Assembly: GCA_012960925.1 (NCBI GenBank)
Contig: DUAG01000057.1
Location: forward strand, 1 to 64,000
DNA: 64,000 nucleotides
Direction: 5' to 3'
From: Candidatus Manganitrophaceae bacterium
GTDB lineage: Bacteria; Nitrospirota; Nitrospiria; SBBL01; JAADHI01
Within the stretch, counting starts at the first letter, position 1. Each line of letters opens with the position of its first letter. The notes below the pieces were generated by a model, which did no database searches, was not told the DNA's origin, and was given only the letters and a program-made list of their open reading frames with translations. The translations under genes and the position numbers were made by a program. Positions 53,888 through 63,060 of the stretch are shown here, in pieces.

Positions 53888-55720
53888 TTACACAGAATCA
53901 AGCGGTGGAACTTCTCTCCTTTTTGTGGTCACATAGTTCGCGAGATATTTAAAGAGACGCACCAGACGGCTTCCCTGACGTTTCTGATCCACCCAGTGAC
54001 CGATCAAACCGATCGTCCTGGAGAGGATGAAGAACCCGTTCAAAGAATCAACCGGAAAGCTGATATCAACCAGAATCGCGGCCATTGCCCCATCCACATT
54101 TAAAATCAAGGTTCCCTTTTTTGCCGTTGTGATCTTTTCGACCGAAAGTGCAAAATCAAGATGCGGGGTCGGGATGCCTTGTGACTTTACAAAAGAAACT
54201 AACTCCTTCACCCGCTTGTCTGGATTAGAGACACTCTTGACGCGATGGCCAATCCCCGGAACCGGTCCAACATTCTTCTTCATATGGGTCAGAAAGTCTT
54301 CAGGGGTCATCTTGTGTTCAACACCGTACTTAAACCAGGTTCCCGCACCGGTTACCGCCCCGCCAAAGCGAGGACCGATCATAATCAAGCCGGCCGCGAC
54401 CGCTTGCGCCATCTGGATGCCGGCACTTGCCGCAATAATCGTCACCAGGGCTCCGGAGACACAGGGACCATGGTCCGCCGAGAGCATAACAATCCTTTTA
54501 ATAATCTCGGCTTCCACCGGACTCACCAGGCGCTTATCCCACAACAATCCAATCACATGCGGGATCTGATACCCCTTGTTGATCAACTCCGACGCAGGAT
54601 AACCCACATATTGCGGTTCCTCTCCCCGGTCATCACAAATCGTCGATTTCAAAAGGGGCTCGGCGAAGACCTCACCCGACTTCACCGCCTCTTCCAGCGG
54701 TTTTGGAAGGCTCGGGATATTTTTCATGTCCTCATCGGCAAGCGCTTTTATCGACCCATCTTTCAAAAGTTCTTCATAAGTCTTCTTTATGACAGGACCA
54801 AGACCTCCAAAGGTATCCGGCACAATCACCCCGGCCTTGGACAGGGCCTCCGCCTTGGAACGGGCGGAGCCTTCACCATGCTTCCCTTCCTTGGCGCCGG
54901 CGTGGCCGAACTTCATCCCCTTCGGGAGCTTTTCCTGACAGTAACCGGACACAACTGATATCAGCTTGATTCGGCGTTTTTTCTCGCCATACCAGGCCGC
55001 GGCCCGCTCTTCAAGGTCCCCTCCCATCTCTCCGACCATTACAACAGCCTTCGTCTGAGGATCATTTTCAAACATTTCGAGGTAGGTCACATAGTCCGAC
55101 CCCGGATACGTATCCCCCCCGATGCCGATCGCGGTTGTGACTCCATCGGCAAACTGGCTGCAAATCCACATGATCTCATTGGAAAGGCCACCCGACTTGG
55201 TCACAACACCAAATGAACCCGCTCTGTGAAGTTGACAAAGAATAAGATTATCGTATGACCCGCCAACCACACCCAGACGGGATTCCCCCGCGGAAATGAT
55301 CCCGATGGATGAAGGACCATTGAAGGTCTTTCCCAGTTTTTTTGCCTTAAGGCTCAGCAATTTCGCGTCCTTCTCAGGAACACCCTCGGTAATCATGGAG
55401 ACCACCTTGATATTCGGGTCCAAGAGCGCCTCCATCGTCCCCTTGTAGGCACGATTCGGACCGATGTACACAAGCGAGGTGTTAATCTCTGGGAAGCTGC
55501 GGGTTGCATCAGCAACGGTTTTAAAAACAGGGACAGAAACTAACTCGCTCCCAAACGTAATTTCTACGGTCTTTCCGGCATCGGGTGGAAAGACAAAAGC
55601 CAGGACATTCAAGGGTTTACAGATAAGATGACAAAACTCCGCCATGCGGCGCGCCGCATTCACGGCGGCGGGTCCCCCCTGAATCACCACACGGGTATCT
55701 TTGTTTGCAACAATACTCAT
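53888..55720 (-). CDS. aclA: ATP-citrate lyase, large (alpha) subunit
   Basis: 610 residues, matching the larger subunit of bacterial two-subunit ATP-citrate lyase. The N-terminal half is SucD-like with the phosphohistidine in MKFGHAGAKEG (His273). The C-terminal half is citrate-synthase-like (MLSADHGPCVSGALVT, VPGIGHRVKS). With AclB it cleaves citrate using ATP and CoA to acetyl-CoA and oxaloacetate, the key step of the reductive TCA cycle. It overlaps aclB by four bases and lies 35 bases from acn. Confidence 0.96.
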   Translation of the reverse strand: MSIVANKDTRVVIQGGPAAVNAARRMAEFCHLICKPLNVLAFVFPPDAGKTVEITFGSELVSVPVFKTVADATRSFPEINTSLVYIGPNRAYKGTMEALLDPNIKVVSMITEGVPEKDAKLLSLKAKKLGKTFNGPSSIGIISAGESRLGVVGGSYDNLILCQLHRAGSFGVVTKSGGLSNEIMWICSQFADGVTTAIGIGGDTYPGSDYVTYLEMFENDPQTKAVVMVGEMGGDLEERAAAWYGEKKRRIKLISVVSGYCQEKLPKGMKFGHAGAKEGKHGEGSARSKAEALSKAGVIVPDTFGGLGPVIKKTYEELLKDGSIKALADEDMKNIPSLPKPLEEAVKSGEVFAEPLLKSTICDDRGEEPQYVGYPASELINKGYQIPHVIGLLWDKRLVSPVEAEIIKRIVMLSADHGPCVSGALVTIIAASAGIQMAQAVAAGLIMIGPRFGGAVTGAGTWFKYGVEHKMTPEDFLTHMKKNVGPVPGIGHRVKSVSNPDKRVKELVSFVKSQGIPTPHLDFALSVEKITTAKKGTLILNVDGAMAAILVDISFPVDSLNGFFILSRTIGLIGHWVDQKRQGSRLVRLFKYLANYVTTKRREVPPLDSV

Positions 55721-56922
55721 TTTCCAACTCCTTTAGTGGCATAATCAACAATGTCGGTCAAGGGCGTATAGCGGTCATAGACATGAATATCAAACCCTTC
55801 CTTCTCAAGCGCTTTCATTGAGGCAAGACCTTCTTTTTCAAAAGGACCACCGCGACGCACCCATATCTGGACACCGTCCATTTTTCCTTCCGACTTGGCC
55901 TTACGGAAACCATTAATAATCCCTCCGAAGGTCTTCTTTACATTCGTAAAGTTGGCGATCGCCCCGCCCACAATAATTCGCTTGATCCCTTTCAGAGAAC
56001 AAACCTTTTCAGTCAATGCCTCTACGGCCCAATCAGGAGGATCGCCGGAATACTCAGCATAGTTGGCCAGTGTTCCTCCCATGGCAAGGACCGCGTCTGA
56101 ATAATAAACCGAAGCCCCGCCTCCTGCCGGCAAAAGGGCGGTATCACCCCCCGGAATTTCGATGAATTTGACCGAACCTTTAATGCGCGTGTCGATCTCG
56201 AGGATCGCCTTCTCCGCATCAGAATAAGGGCGGCCAAATTCAGACGCAAAGCTGAAGTTCCAATCCGGATGCCGAAAACGGGCATCCGCATCTACCATCG
56301 TCACCGCATCCAGGGCCATCAATTCCCCATCCCCATCGCGCCGAACCAGGGGATTGATTTCGAGATAAGTTCCATCCTCCTGGTCATAGCACTGGAAGAG
56401 TTTGATCGCAAACTCAGCGACATTTTGCTCAAGTCCCCCTTCAAAACCCGCCTCTTTCGCTAATGTAACCAACTGGTCTTTTGTCGGATCGGTCCCCAGC
56501 GGAATGGATGTCTTTTTAACCTTCTCCCAGTTGGACTCCACCTCGATCCCGCCCATACTCGCCAGAAGGATCTCGGCTCCGTCACGGGTTGATTGAACGG
56601 CCAGATAAAATTCCTCATTATGATCAATCATCTCCGAGATAATAACTTGAGAAATAGTGATGCCCGAAATCTCTTTGCCCAGCATCTCCGAGGCCGCCTT
56701 TTCCGCACCATCTAGGTCGATCCCCACCTTGACCAGACCCAACTTCATTCGGGAGCCGATCGCTTCATGCGCTTTTGTGACGAGCTTTGATTCTCTCAAC
56801 CAGGGATTGGCTTGCGCAAGACGTTCAAGCTGCTCTGCCTCTGTAATCACCACATAGTGAGGAACCGCCATCCCCCACTTTGAGAGAAGCCCCATTCCCG
56901 GACCCTCCAAAACCTTTGCCAT
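55717..56922 (-). CDS. aclB: ATP-citrate lyase, small (beta) subunit
   Basis: 401 residues. It has a SucC-like ATP-grasp domain, beginning AKVLEGPGMGLLSKWGMAVP and including GTYLEINPLVRRDGDGEL. The C-terminal segment (LLPAGGGASVYYSD, GGAIANFTNVKKTFGGII) matches the small ACL subunit. GGAGG seven bases before the ATG is a strong ribosome site. It is the first gene of the carbon-fixation operon, preceded by a promoter and a leader with a terminator-like hairpin. Confidence 0.96.
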   Translation of the reverse strand: MAKVLEGPGMGLLSKWGMAVPHYVVITEAEQLERLAQANPWLRESKLVTKAHEAIGSRMKLGLVKVGIDLDGAEKAASEMLGKEISGITISQVIISEMIDHNEEFYLAVQSTRDGAEILLASMGGIEVESNWEKVKKTSIPLGTDPTKDQLVTLAKEAGFEGGLEQNVAEFAIKLFQCYDQEDGTYLEINPLVRRDGDGELMALDAVTMVDADARFRHPDWNFSFASEFGRPYSDAEKAILEIDTRIKGSVKFIEIPGGDTALLPAGGGASVYYSDAVLAMGGTLANYAEYSGDPPDWAVEALTEKVCSLKGIKRIIVGGAIANFTNVKKTFGGIINGFRKAKSEGKMDGVQIWVRRGGPFEKEGLASMKALEKEGFDIHVYDRYTPLTDIVDYATKGVGK

Positions 56923-56990
56923 AACCTTACCTCCAATAATTAATTTGAGTCAAGTCACTATTGTTTTCAATATGTTATGATTATGAGAAC

Positions 56991-57024
56991 AAAAAAAAGG
57001 GGGGATAGCTCACCTACGCCCCCC
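56991..57024 (-). terminator. intrinsic-terminator-like hairpin in the aclB leader
   Basis: On the minus strand GGGGGG, a short internal loop, TAG, a GTGAG loop, CTA, and CCCCCC are followed by eight T. It lies between the predicted promoter (57078-57107) and aclB. A nine-codon frame (57014-57043, MKDWSLRGA) ends with its TAG inside the hairpin. The hairpin could be an attenuator for the acl operon, or the end of a short RNA. Confidence 0.75.
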
Positions 57025-57077
57025 TCAAAGACCAATCTTTCATCCTTCACACAAAGAAGGCCCGTAAGAATCCCAGG

Positions 57078-57107
57078 ATAATAGGCAAAAATCCCACTTC
57101 TTGTCAA
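57078..57107 (-). promoter_or_regulatory. sigma70-type promoter of the reductive TCA operon
   Basis: On the minus strand TTGACA (57107-57102), an 18-base spacer and TATTAT (57083-57078), with +1 near 57071. The leader to aclB would be about 150 bases and contains the terminator-like hairpin and, near its 5' end, a CCTTC/GAAGG stem. Confidence 0.75.
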
Positions 57108-57309
57108 TAATTTTTTTACCTCAAAGGTCTGCAATTAAAGGCCTGGGACAGGTTCATTCCGATTAAAAACCTACGGTAAAATTGCAAATCTCGCCGTTGT
57201 TCGATACTCTACAGAAACTAAGCACGGCCCTCGAAATATAGTAACCATACAATAACCTTTCAAGACCATGACCCATGGGTTTACTCGCCAAAGGATGCTG
57301 GAATACTTT

Positions 57310-58275
57310 ATGACACGCTACACGTATCGTTTCTTCGCCGGACTATTGATCCTTGTGGTCGCCACTTCGGCACAGGCGCATCCTCATCCAATACAGGAGT
57401 CACAAAACCCATTCGATAAAGAGATCCTGGAACATCTTAATCTTACTTACGTCACCTTACTTGGCGGCGTGGATTTGGACAACAATCTTAAAGTCGATGG
57501 TATCTACTACGAGGCAGAATTCAATATCAACTATGTCTGGTGGAAAAGCGCGACCAGTAAACAGAGTCCGCACCATCTTCAATTACATCTGCCGGTCAGA
57601 TTGCAGATCAGGCAGTTCACCTCCACATCGTCGCCGGTAAGGACCCCGAGTTACAATCCGGGACTGCGTGTTTTCTATTGGAACAAAAGCTGGGCGAAAG
57701 AAATGGGTCGATTCAGTTATCTTTCTCTTGGCGTTCACCACTACTCCAACGGACAGCAAGGACCCCACTTCAACCCCGATGGCAGCACCAACACCGAAAC
57801 CGGTAGCTTTTCAAGCGAATACATAGAACTTGCGGCCCACCACAAGAACGACCTTTGGTTTGCCACTCACTGGCGCATCGCCTACCGGTCCTTTCTCACA
57901 GGAGGGACCTGGGAACCGGAACAGGACGATCAATATCCTGACAAGGAACTCTTCTTATCCGCCCACTCGAACCCCTTTTTAAAACAATGGACACCCACCT
58001 TGCTTCGGCTTGGCCTCGGATATAAGATGGGTCGTGATTTTGTAGTAAAAAATCCGGTGGACGGGAGTCAAAATGTCAAGACTACTTTTGGAGACAACAT
58101 CCAGATCAAGTTCGAGGTGCTAATGGCGGCACGTCACTTTAAATGGAAAGATATTCGTTGGTATATGAGATATGACTACGGATACGACTATTACAATATC
58201 AACTATCAAAAAAAAATGAACCGGATTCAGTTCGGTCTGGTGGGCTATTCTATTGATGGAAAGGCTGGAGAATAA
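57310..58275 (+). CDS. outer-membrane phospholipase A-like beta-barrel protein
   Basis: 321 residues from the ATG at 57310; the in-frame start at 57268 is also possible. The signal peptide is TRYTYRFFAGLLILVVATSA, with cleavage after AQA. The barrel is rich in aromatic strands. GVHHYSNGQQG (about residue 155) contains the H-x-S-N-G core of outer-membrane phospholipase A (His and Ser catalytic), and FSSEYIELAAH is a plausible following strand. The canonical SRS-x-N motif is not obvious, so activity is uncertain. It converges with the nitrilase gene and diverges from the acl promoter region. Confidence 0.6.
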   Translation: MTRYTYRFFAGLLILVVATSAQAHPHPIQESQNPFDKEILEHLNLTYVTLLGGVDLDNNLKVDGIYYEAEFNINYVWWKSATSKQSPHHLQLHLPVRLQIRQFTSTSSPVRTPSYNPGLRVFYWNKSWAKEMGRFSYLSLGVHHYSNGQQGPHFNPDGSTNTETGSFSSEYIELAAHHKNDLWFATHWRIAYRSFLTGGTWEPEQDDQYPDKELFLSAHSNPFLKQWTPTLLRLGLGYKMGRDFVVKNPVDGSQNVKTTFGDNIQIKFEVLMAARHFKWKDIRWYMRYDYGYDYYNINYQKKMNRIQFGLVGYSIDGKAGE

Positions 58276-58299
58276 GACCCGCTTATTTTACCTCAGACT

Positions 58300-59112
58300 T
58301 CAGATATAAAACCCTTCCCGCCGATCTCGCAATATATCATTAAACCGGTTCAAGCGCTTGTTCCGTGCGCGTTTCGGGTCTATTGAGACGACACAAGCCT
58401 CCTCCTTTTTATCAGAGGCACGGAAAATGATTTTCCCGCCTGGGTCAACCACTTCACTTCTCCCGATATAGGTGAGTGACTCTTTTGAGCGAAACTCGAC
58501 CCCAACACGATTGGCCGTGACCGCATAGACGTTGTTTTCCAAAGAACGGGTTACCATCGCGTCAGGACAATACGGCAGGACCAGGTTTGCCGGGTGGCAG
58601 ATGATATCGGAACCGAGCAAGGCCAGGGTCCGCATCGACTCAGGAAAAATCCAGTCAAAACAGATCATCATTCCGATCCGGGCTTTTAAGGTCCCTCCCT
58701 TATCACTTTTGTATCCCACAGGGTAAACCGAAAAGGGAAGATTTCCTGGAGTAAACCATTGTTTTTCTTCGTAGAAGAGGTGAATTTTCCGGTAAACTCC
58801 AATGAGACCTTTGGGTCCAACGAGGACAGAGGCGTTATACAAGTCCCTGCCGCTCCGTTCTACAAGCCCCGCAACAATCGTTGTTTTTCGCTCTTTTGCG
58901 ATCGCAATAAGACGCTGTGTCGTGGGTCCTCCGGGAACTGCTTCGGAGAGCTCTGCAACCTCTTTTTTTGAGACAAATTGATAACCGGTATTGAACAGCT
59001 CCGGCAAGACCCATAAATCGGACTTTTTTCTTAAAATGAAGCCGATGGCCTTTTCAAGGTTCTTTTCAACCTCGCCGAAGCGGCAATCCATTTGCACAAA
59101 ACCGAGCTTCAT
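58300..59112 (-). CDS. carbon-nitrogen hydrolase (nitrilase superfamily)
   Basis: 270 residues with the full catalytic triad: Glu38 (LPELFNTGY), Lys109 (YRKIHLFYEE) and Cys151 (ICFDWIFPES). No signal peptide. Members hydrolyse amides such as N-carbamoyl compounds, omega-amidase substrates or beta-ureidopropionate. The substrate here is unknown. Its start overlaps the ABC ATPase stop by four bases, so it is coupled to an ABC exporter gene pair, though a functional link is not evident. Confidence 0.88.
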   Translation of the reverse strand: MKLGFVQMDCRFGEVEKNLEKAIGFILRKKSDLWVLPELFNTGYQFVSKKEVAELSEAVPGGPTTQRLIAIAKERKTTIVAGLVERSGRDLYNASVLVGPKGLIGVYRKIHLFYEEKQWFTPGNLPFSVYPVGYKSDKGGTLKARIGMMICFDWIFPESMRTLALLGSDIICHPANLVLPYCPDAMVTRSLENNVYAVTANRVGVEFRSKESLTYIGRSEVVDPGGKIIFRASDKKEEACVVSIDPKRARNKRLNRFNDILRDRREGFYI

Positions 59113-59825
59113 TTCTCCCCCTGGATAAAATGCAGAAAGGTATCATGGAACGAGTCGGCTTTCGCCTTCTCTTTTAAGGACTCGGGCCTTCCCTCACCAA
59201 CCACAATTCCTCCCTTAAGAATCATGACATGATGACAGAGGCGGTGGATATACTCCATCAGGTGACTGGAGATGAGAATCGTTGCCCCTGCACGGTTTGA
59301 TTCGGCAATGATTCCGGCCAATAACTCCATCGTCGCAACGTCCAGCCCGTTAAAAGGTTCATCCAAAACCAGGAGAGACGGCTTACCCAGAAAAGCCGAT
59401 GAAAGGGCGATCTTCTTTTTCATGCCATAAGAGAGATCACTCAACAATGATTTTCTCTTTTCTGAAAGCCCAAAAATTTCAAGCCAGTGATCCACCTCTT
59501 TGCTAATCTCTGAGATCTCCTTGATCTCGGCGATATAGGTCAGCAATTCCTCCGCCGTCAACCTCGGATAAAGCATCGGCGATTCCGGGAGGTAGCCGAT
59601 GTATTTTTTAACCGCCTCAGGCTCCTTTTTAATTCGCTTTCCACCAATCTCGATGATCCCCTTGTCCGGAGGGAGGAGACCGACAATCATCTTCATCAGT
59701 GTCGACTTTCCAGCCCCGTTGTTTCCAATAATCCCCCAAATTTCACCATCTACCTTCAGGTCAAGGGGGGCCAAGGCCTTAAACGTTCCATAGTTCTTCG
59801 TAATTCCTGATAAATGGATCAACAT
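59109..59825 (-). CDS. ABC transporter ATP-binding protein
   Basis: 238 residues. Walker A is GNNGAGKST (about residues 35-43), the signature region reads LLSDLSYGMKKKIALSSAF, Walker B is LLVLDEPFNGLD and the H-loop SSHLMEYIH. The GMKKK signature is that of ABC-2 exporters. It would power the membrane protein encoded upstream (59829-61163), three bases away. Substrate unknown. Confidence 0.9.
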   Translation of the reverse strand: MLIHLSGITKNYGTFKALAPLDLKVDGEIWGIIGNNGAGKSTLMKMIVGLLPPDKGIIEIGGKRIKKEPEAVKKYIGYLPESPMLYPRLTAEELLTYIAEIKEISEISKEVDHWLEIFGLSEKRKSLLSDLSYGMKKKIALSSAFLGKPSLLVLDEPFNGLDVATMELLAGIIAESNRAGATILISSHLMEYIHRLCHHVMILKGGIVVGEGRPESLKEKAKADSFHDTFLHFIQGEK

Positions 59826-59828
59826 GTT

Positions 59829-61163
59829 TCAGCCAAACTCCTCATTTTCGAGCCGGAATGCCGCGGCACCCCGAAAATAATTTAAGACGGGAAAGACAAG
59901 CACAAAGAGTGCGGGATGAAAGGCCCCTATAAAGAGCGTTGCCAAAACAGTCAGGAAGCAAGCAATGATGATATGAAGTGCCGGTTTCTGATCGCCTTCA
60001 CAAATGGTTCCACCGGTCAGTGCGGCCACGGCAATTCCGAGAAGAAGAAGCGTGACCAAGAGGCCAAGACTCTCCTGAGCCGAAGTCGGCCCGACCCATA
60101 TTTCAATCCCCCAGATGATCCACGGGATCGGGAGTGAAATCAGAATAGAGTAGACCACCTTTGCCCGCCAAACCCGCTCCTGAGGGATAGGCAGGACAAA
60201 ATCAGATGCGCGAAACGGTCGCTGTAATGCAAAAAGCGGAGATGCCGTTGTGGCCATCAGAAAGACGGCTACCGCACAAATCGCAACAGGAGAGAGGTCT
60301 CCCCGGACCGCGGTCGCCAGACAACATCCTCCTGCCAAGGCAAAGTTTCTCCAGAAAGCGGGCACAAAGTTACGGAAGCTCAGGACCAGATCGCGCCATA
60401 CCTGTGAGCCAACTGCCTTCGGAAGAATGCGGACCAGGCCGCGAGAGAATGACGGGATGAGATTCGACAGGATCTTCCCCTCCTGACCCCGGCTGAACGA
60501 TTGCTCAAAACGGCCGACATCGCGATATCGCCATTTTCCAAAACCCCAATATCCCATCAAAACCAGTATCGGGGTTATAAAATCACCCCAAAAACCAATC
60601 ACATCGATCGGGAAGGTCCAGAAAAAATAGGACAGAATAAGCAGGAAACACAAGAGTTCAAGGCGGTTTGGAGATCTCAAATGAATCCAAGTCAGGGTAA
60701 AACCGATCTCGATCCCAGGGAAGAAAAGCCAGATCATCAAGGCCCAGGGGACCAGGTCGTCCTTCCCAAAAAATATTAGAAGGAAGGTGACCACGACAAA
60801 AAAGGAGAAGTCCCGAACCAGCTGCTCCACATAAAAGACCTGGTAGCGCGTATCAAACCGGATGGGAAGAAGATCATCTATGGTGAGCCGCCGCTCTGTG
60901 GGGTAAAAGCGTCTCGCAAGCGGAAGAAAGTTAAAGAATACCTTCAGGAAAAGCATCATAATAGACAGTCGAAGAACAGTTTCTTCTGATAAATTAACGG
61001 CCTGGACCGCACCAATCCCTGCACCAAAATCTTTAAAAATACGCTTACCCAGTAAGACGACCGATCCGACCATAACCGGACCCAGAATGAAGTAGGTCGC
61101 CCACTCTTCAGCCAGAATTCGAAGCAAGACCCGTAGTTTTGTCTTTAAAATAAGAATAAACAT
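59829..61163 (-). CDS. ABC-2-type membrane permease
   Basis: 444 residues with about 10-12 hydrophobic helices, starting FILILKTKLRVLLRILAEEW. Cytoplasmic loops are basic. Sequence landmarks are weak, so the call rests on topology and on its place directly before the ABC ATPase gene. It resembles the multi-spanning partners of ABC-2 exporters. Its start lies three bases after the DNA ligase stop, so ligase, permease, ATPase and nitrilase genes form one operon by spacing. Confidence 0.78.
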   Translation of the reverse strand: MFILILKTKLRVLLRILAEEWATYFILGPVMVGSVVLLGKRIFKDFGAGIGAVQAVNLSEETVLRLSIMMLFLKVFFNFLPLARRFYPTERRLTIDDLLPIRFDTRYQVFYVEQLVRDFSFFVVVTFLLIFFGKDDLVPWALMIWLFFPGIEIGFTLTWIHLRSPNRLELLCFLLILSYFFWTFPIDVIGFWGDFITPILVLMGYWGFGKWRYRDVGRFEQSFSRGQEGKILSNLIPSFSRGLVRILPKAVGSQVWRDLVLSFRNFVPAFWRNFALAGGCCLATAVRGDLSPVAICAVAVFLMATTASPLFALQRPFRASDFVLPIPQERVWRAKVVYSILISLPIPWIIWGIEIWVGPTSAQESLGLLVTLLLLGIAVAALTGGTICEGDQKPALHIIIACFLTVLATLFIGAFHPALFVLVFPVLNYFRGAAAFRLENEEFG

Positions 61164-61165
61164 GC

Positions 61166-62893
61166 TTAGCCCATCTTCACATTCTTTTGACGCTTAAACA
61201 TCGATACAATCTCAGAAACCGTTGTGGCCTCTTTCTCGGACTTGTCCGACCGGATAAAGCCTTGCACCCTCGGGAAACGGAGGGCATAACCGATTCCCGA
61301 CGCACCCCGTCCCGCGGTATGGCTGGGAGAGCGCGTAATCTCATCTGCAGTAACCGTAACAATATATTTCGGCAAAACCCAAACATCCGGGGTCATTTCG
61401 GAATCAATGTCTGCAGGACACTTCGGGGAGCGGATTTGATCCAGGAGGTCCTTAAGTTGGATCAGTTCTTCCTCTGAAAACCCTGTCCCGACCTTCGAGA
61501 TGGTCTTGAAGCGATCAGAGGCCTTGTCGTAAACGGCACTTAAGATGGTTCCAATCCCGAAATTCGCCCGCTTCCCCTTTCCCGCATAATAGCCAATAAT
61601 ACAGAGATCCACCGAGTCGGAGAGTTCTCCTTTGTAGCTTCGCTTCAGCTTGATCCAGTTAAAGTTCCGGGATCCGGCCGCGTAGGGACCCTCCAGGCGT
61701 TTGACCACAATGCCTTCCAGACCCTGCTCGACCGCCTCATCAAAAAAATGTGTCACCTCCTCCGGGTCTCCAGTCTCCACTGCCCTGGAAACCTCTATGA
61801 CATCATTTTTTTTGATGAGTTGCAGAAGCTTGCTCCGGCGTTCATGGTAGGGACGCCCCGTGTAATCCACGCCCGCATAATACAAAAGGTCAAAAACAAA
61901 AAAGCGCAGGGGCACTTTTTTGGCAAACTCTGAGATCCCATGCTTTCTTTTCCGCTGAATTGTCACCTGAAAGGGAGAAAGATCACCCGTCAGCTCGTCA
62001 TAGGCAAGGGCCTCTCCTTCCAGGATAACTTCTTCATTCTGGAATAATTGACGCATAGCCGCTTCAATCTCTGGAAACATGGGCGTCGTCCGCTCCTGGT
62101 TCCTTGAAAAAATGGCAAAATCATCTTTCCCCTGATGGACCTGGCATCTGAAACCATCATATTTAGCCTCGACCGAACAACGTCCTATCTTTTCTATAAT
62201 CTCCTCCGAGGAGGAAAGGCGTTCACAGAGGGCCGGTCGAATCGGATATCCGAGCCTCACAGAAATATCCCGAACCCCTTTCTCTCCCGACTGAAAAAAA
62301 GTTCTGGCGACCAGACCCAGATCGGAAGTAATGTGATAGGCCCGGTCAAGGAAGGAACGATATGCCCGATCTCCCTTTGAAAGGGCCAATGCCTCCAGAA
62401 CGGTTGCATCCCCCGAACCCAAGCGGAGCTTTCCGGCCAGAAACCTTGTAATATATTTTGCTTCTACTGAAGATGCCGCTCCAAGAAGTGTAGCGACGGC
62501 ATGAATCTTCTGATCGACACTCCCCTCTCCGTGCACTGATGCGATATCGTGAACCTTCTGATAGACTTCCTCGACCGAAATTTCCTTTCCTTCATTTTTG
62601 AAATATTTTTCTGAGACCTTTCCCAGATCTCCAAGAACTCTAAATTCCTGAGAAACCTCATTCAGATCTACACCCGCCTCTTCTGAAATGGCACGAAGGA
62701 GATACTTCTCGGACATCCCAATATTGACACCATGAAAAGGGGGCAAGAGCTCTCCCTGTGTCATGTAGATGATCTTGTCAATTTCCGACACACCCGACAG
62801 TTGAAAAAGCTCCGCCAGGAGGTCAAACATCTCCAGGCGCTTCCGGGTGGCCTCTAGCTTTTCAAAATAACCAACAAGGGTTGAGAATTTCAT
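61166..62893 (-). CDS. ATP-dependent DNA ligase, archaeal type
   Basis: 575 residues from the ATG at 62893; an upstream in-frame ATG at 62938 is possible. The adenylation Lys244 is in the motif I sequence EAKYDGFRCQVH. Other nucleotidyltransferase motifs are FSRNQERTTPMFPE, ILEGEALAYD, RFFVFDLLYYAG, GLEGIVVKRLEG and NWIKLKRSYKG. The N-terminal helical DNA-binding domain (ligase N, MKFSTLVGYFEKLEATRKRL) makes it the archaeal LigB-like class, unlike the NAD-dependent LigA used for replication in bacteria. It may act in repair. It leads the operon with the ABC exporter genes. Confidence 0.92.
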   Translation of the reverse strand: MKFSTLVGYFEKLEATRKRLEMFDLLAELFQLSGVSEIDKIIYMTQGELLPPFHGVNIGMSEKYLLRAISEEAGVDLNEVSQEFRVLGDLGKVSEKYFKNEGKEISVEEVYQKVHDIASVHGEGSVDQKIHAVATLLGAASSVEAKYITRFLAGKLRLGSGDATVLEALALSKGDRAYRSFLDRAYHITSDLGLVARTFFQSGEKGVRDISVRLGYPIRPALCERLSSSEEIIEKIGRCSVEAKYDGFRCQVHQGKDDFAIFSRNQERTTPMFPEIEAAMRQLFQNEEVILEGEALAYDELTGDLSPFQVTIQRKRKHGISEFAKKVPLRFFVFDLLYYAGVDYTGRPYHERRSKLLQLIKKNDVIEVSRAVETGDPEEVTHFFDEAVEQGLEGIVVKRLEGPYAAGSRNFNWIKLKRSYKGELSDSVDLCIIGYYAGKGKRANFGIGTILSAVYDKASDRFKTISKVGTGFSEEELIQLKDLLDQIRSPKCPADIDSEMTPDVWVLPKYIVTVTADEITRSPSHTAGRGASGIGYALRFPRVQGFIRSDKSEKEATTVSEIVSMFKRQKNVKMG

Positions 62894-62988
62894 AGGGGAG
62901 CCCGTGCTTGGATCAGAATTTTTACAAGGGGTTATCATACCACAGACTTTAGTGAGAAAGGAGACAAGGCACCTGAATCCTCATCCAC

Positions 62989-63017
62989 TTGGAAACTGAC
63001 CAATATTCTGTTAAAAT
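62989..63017 (+). promoter_or_regulatory. sigma70-type promoter of the DUF3047 gene
   Basis: TTGGAA (62989-62994), a 17-base spacer and TAAAAT (63012-63017). The expected +1 (63024) is the A of an ATG that opens a five-codon frame (MIETF), 37 bases before the DUF3047 start. Confidence 0.7.
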
Positions 63018-63060
63018 CTAGGGATGATTGAGACTTTTTGATCAAACGGAGCACAGCAGT

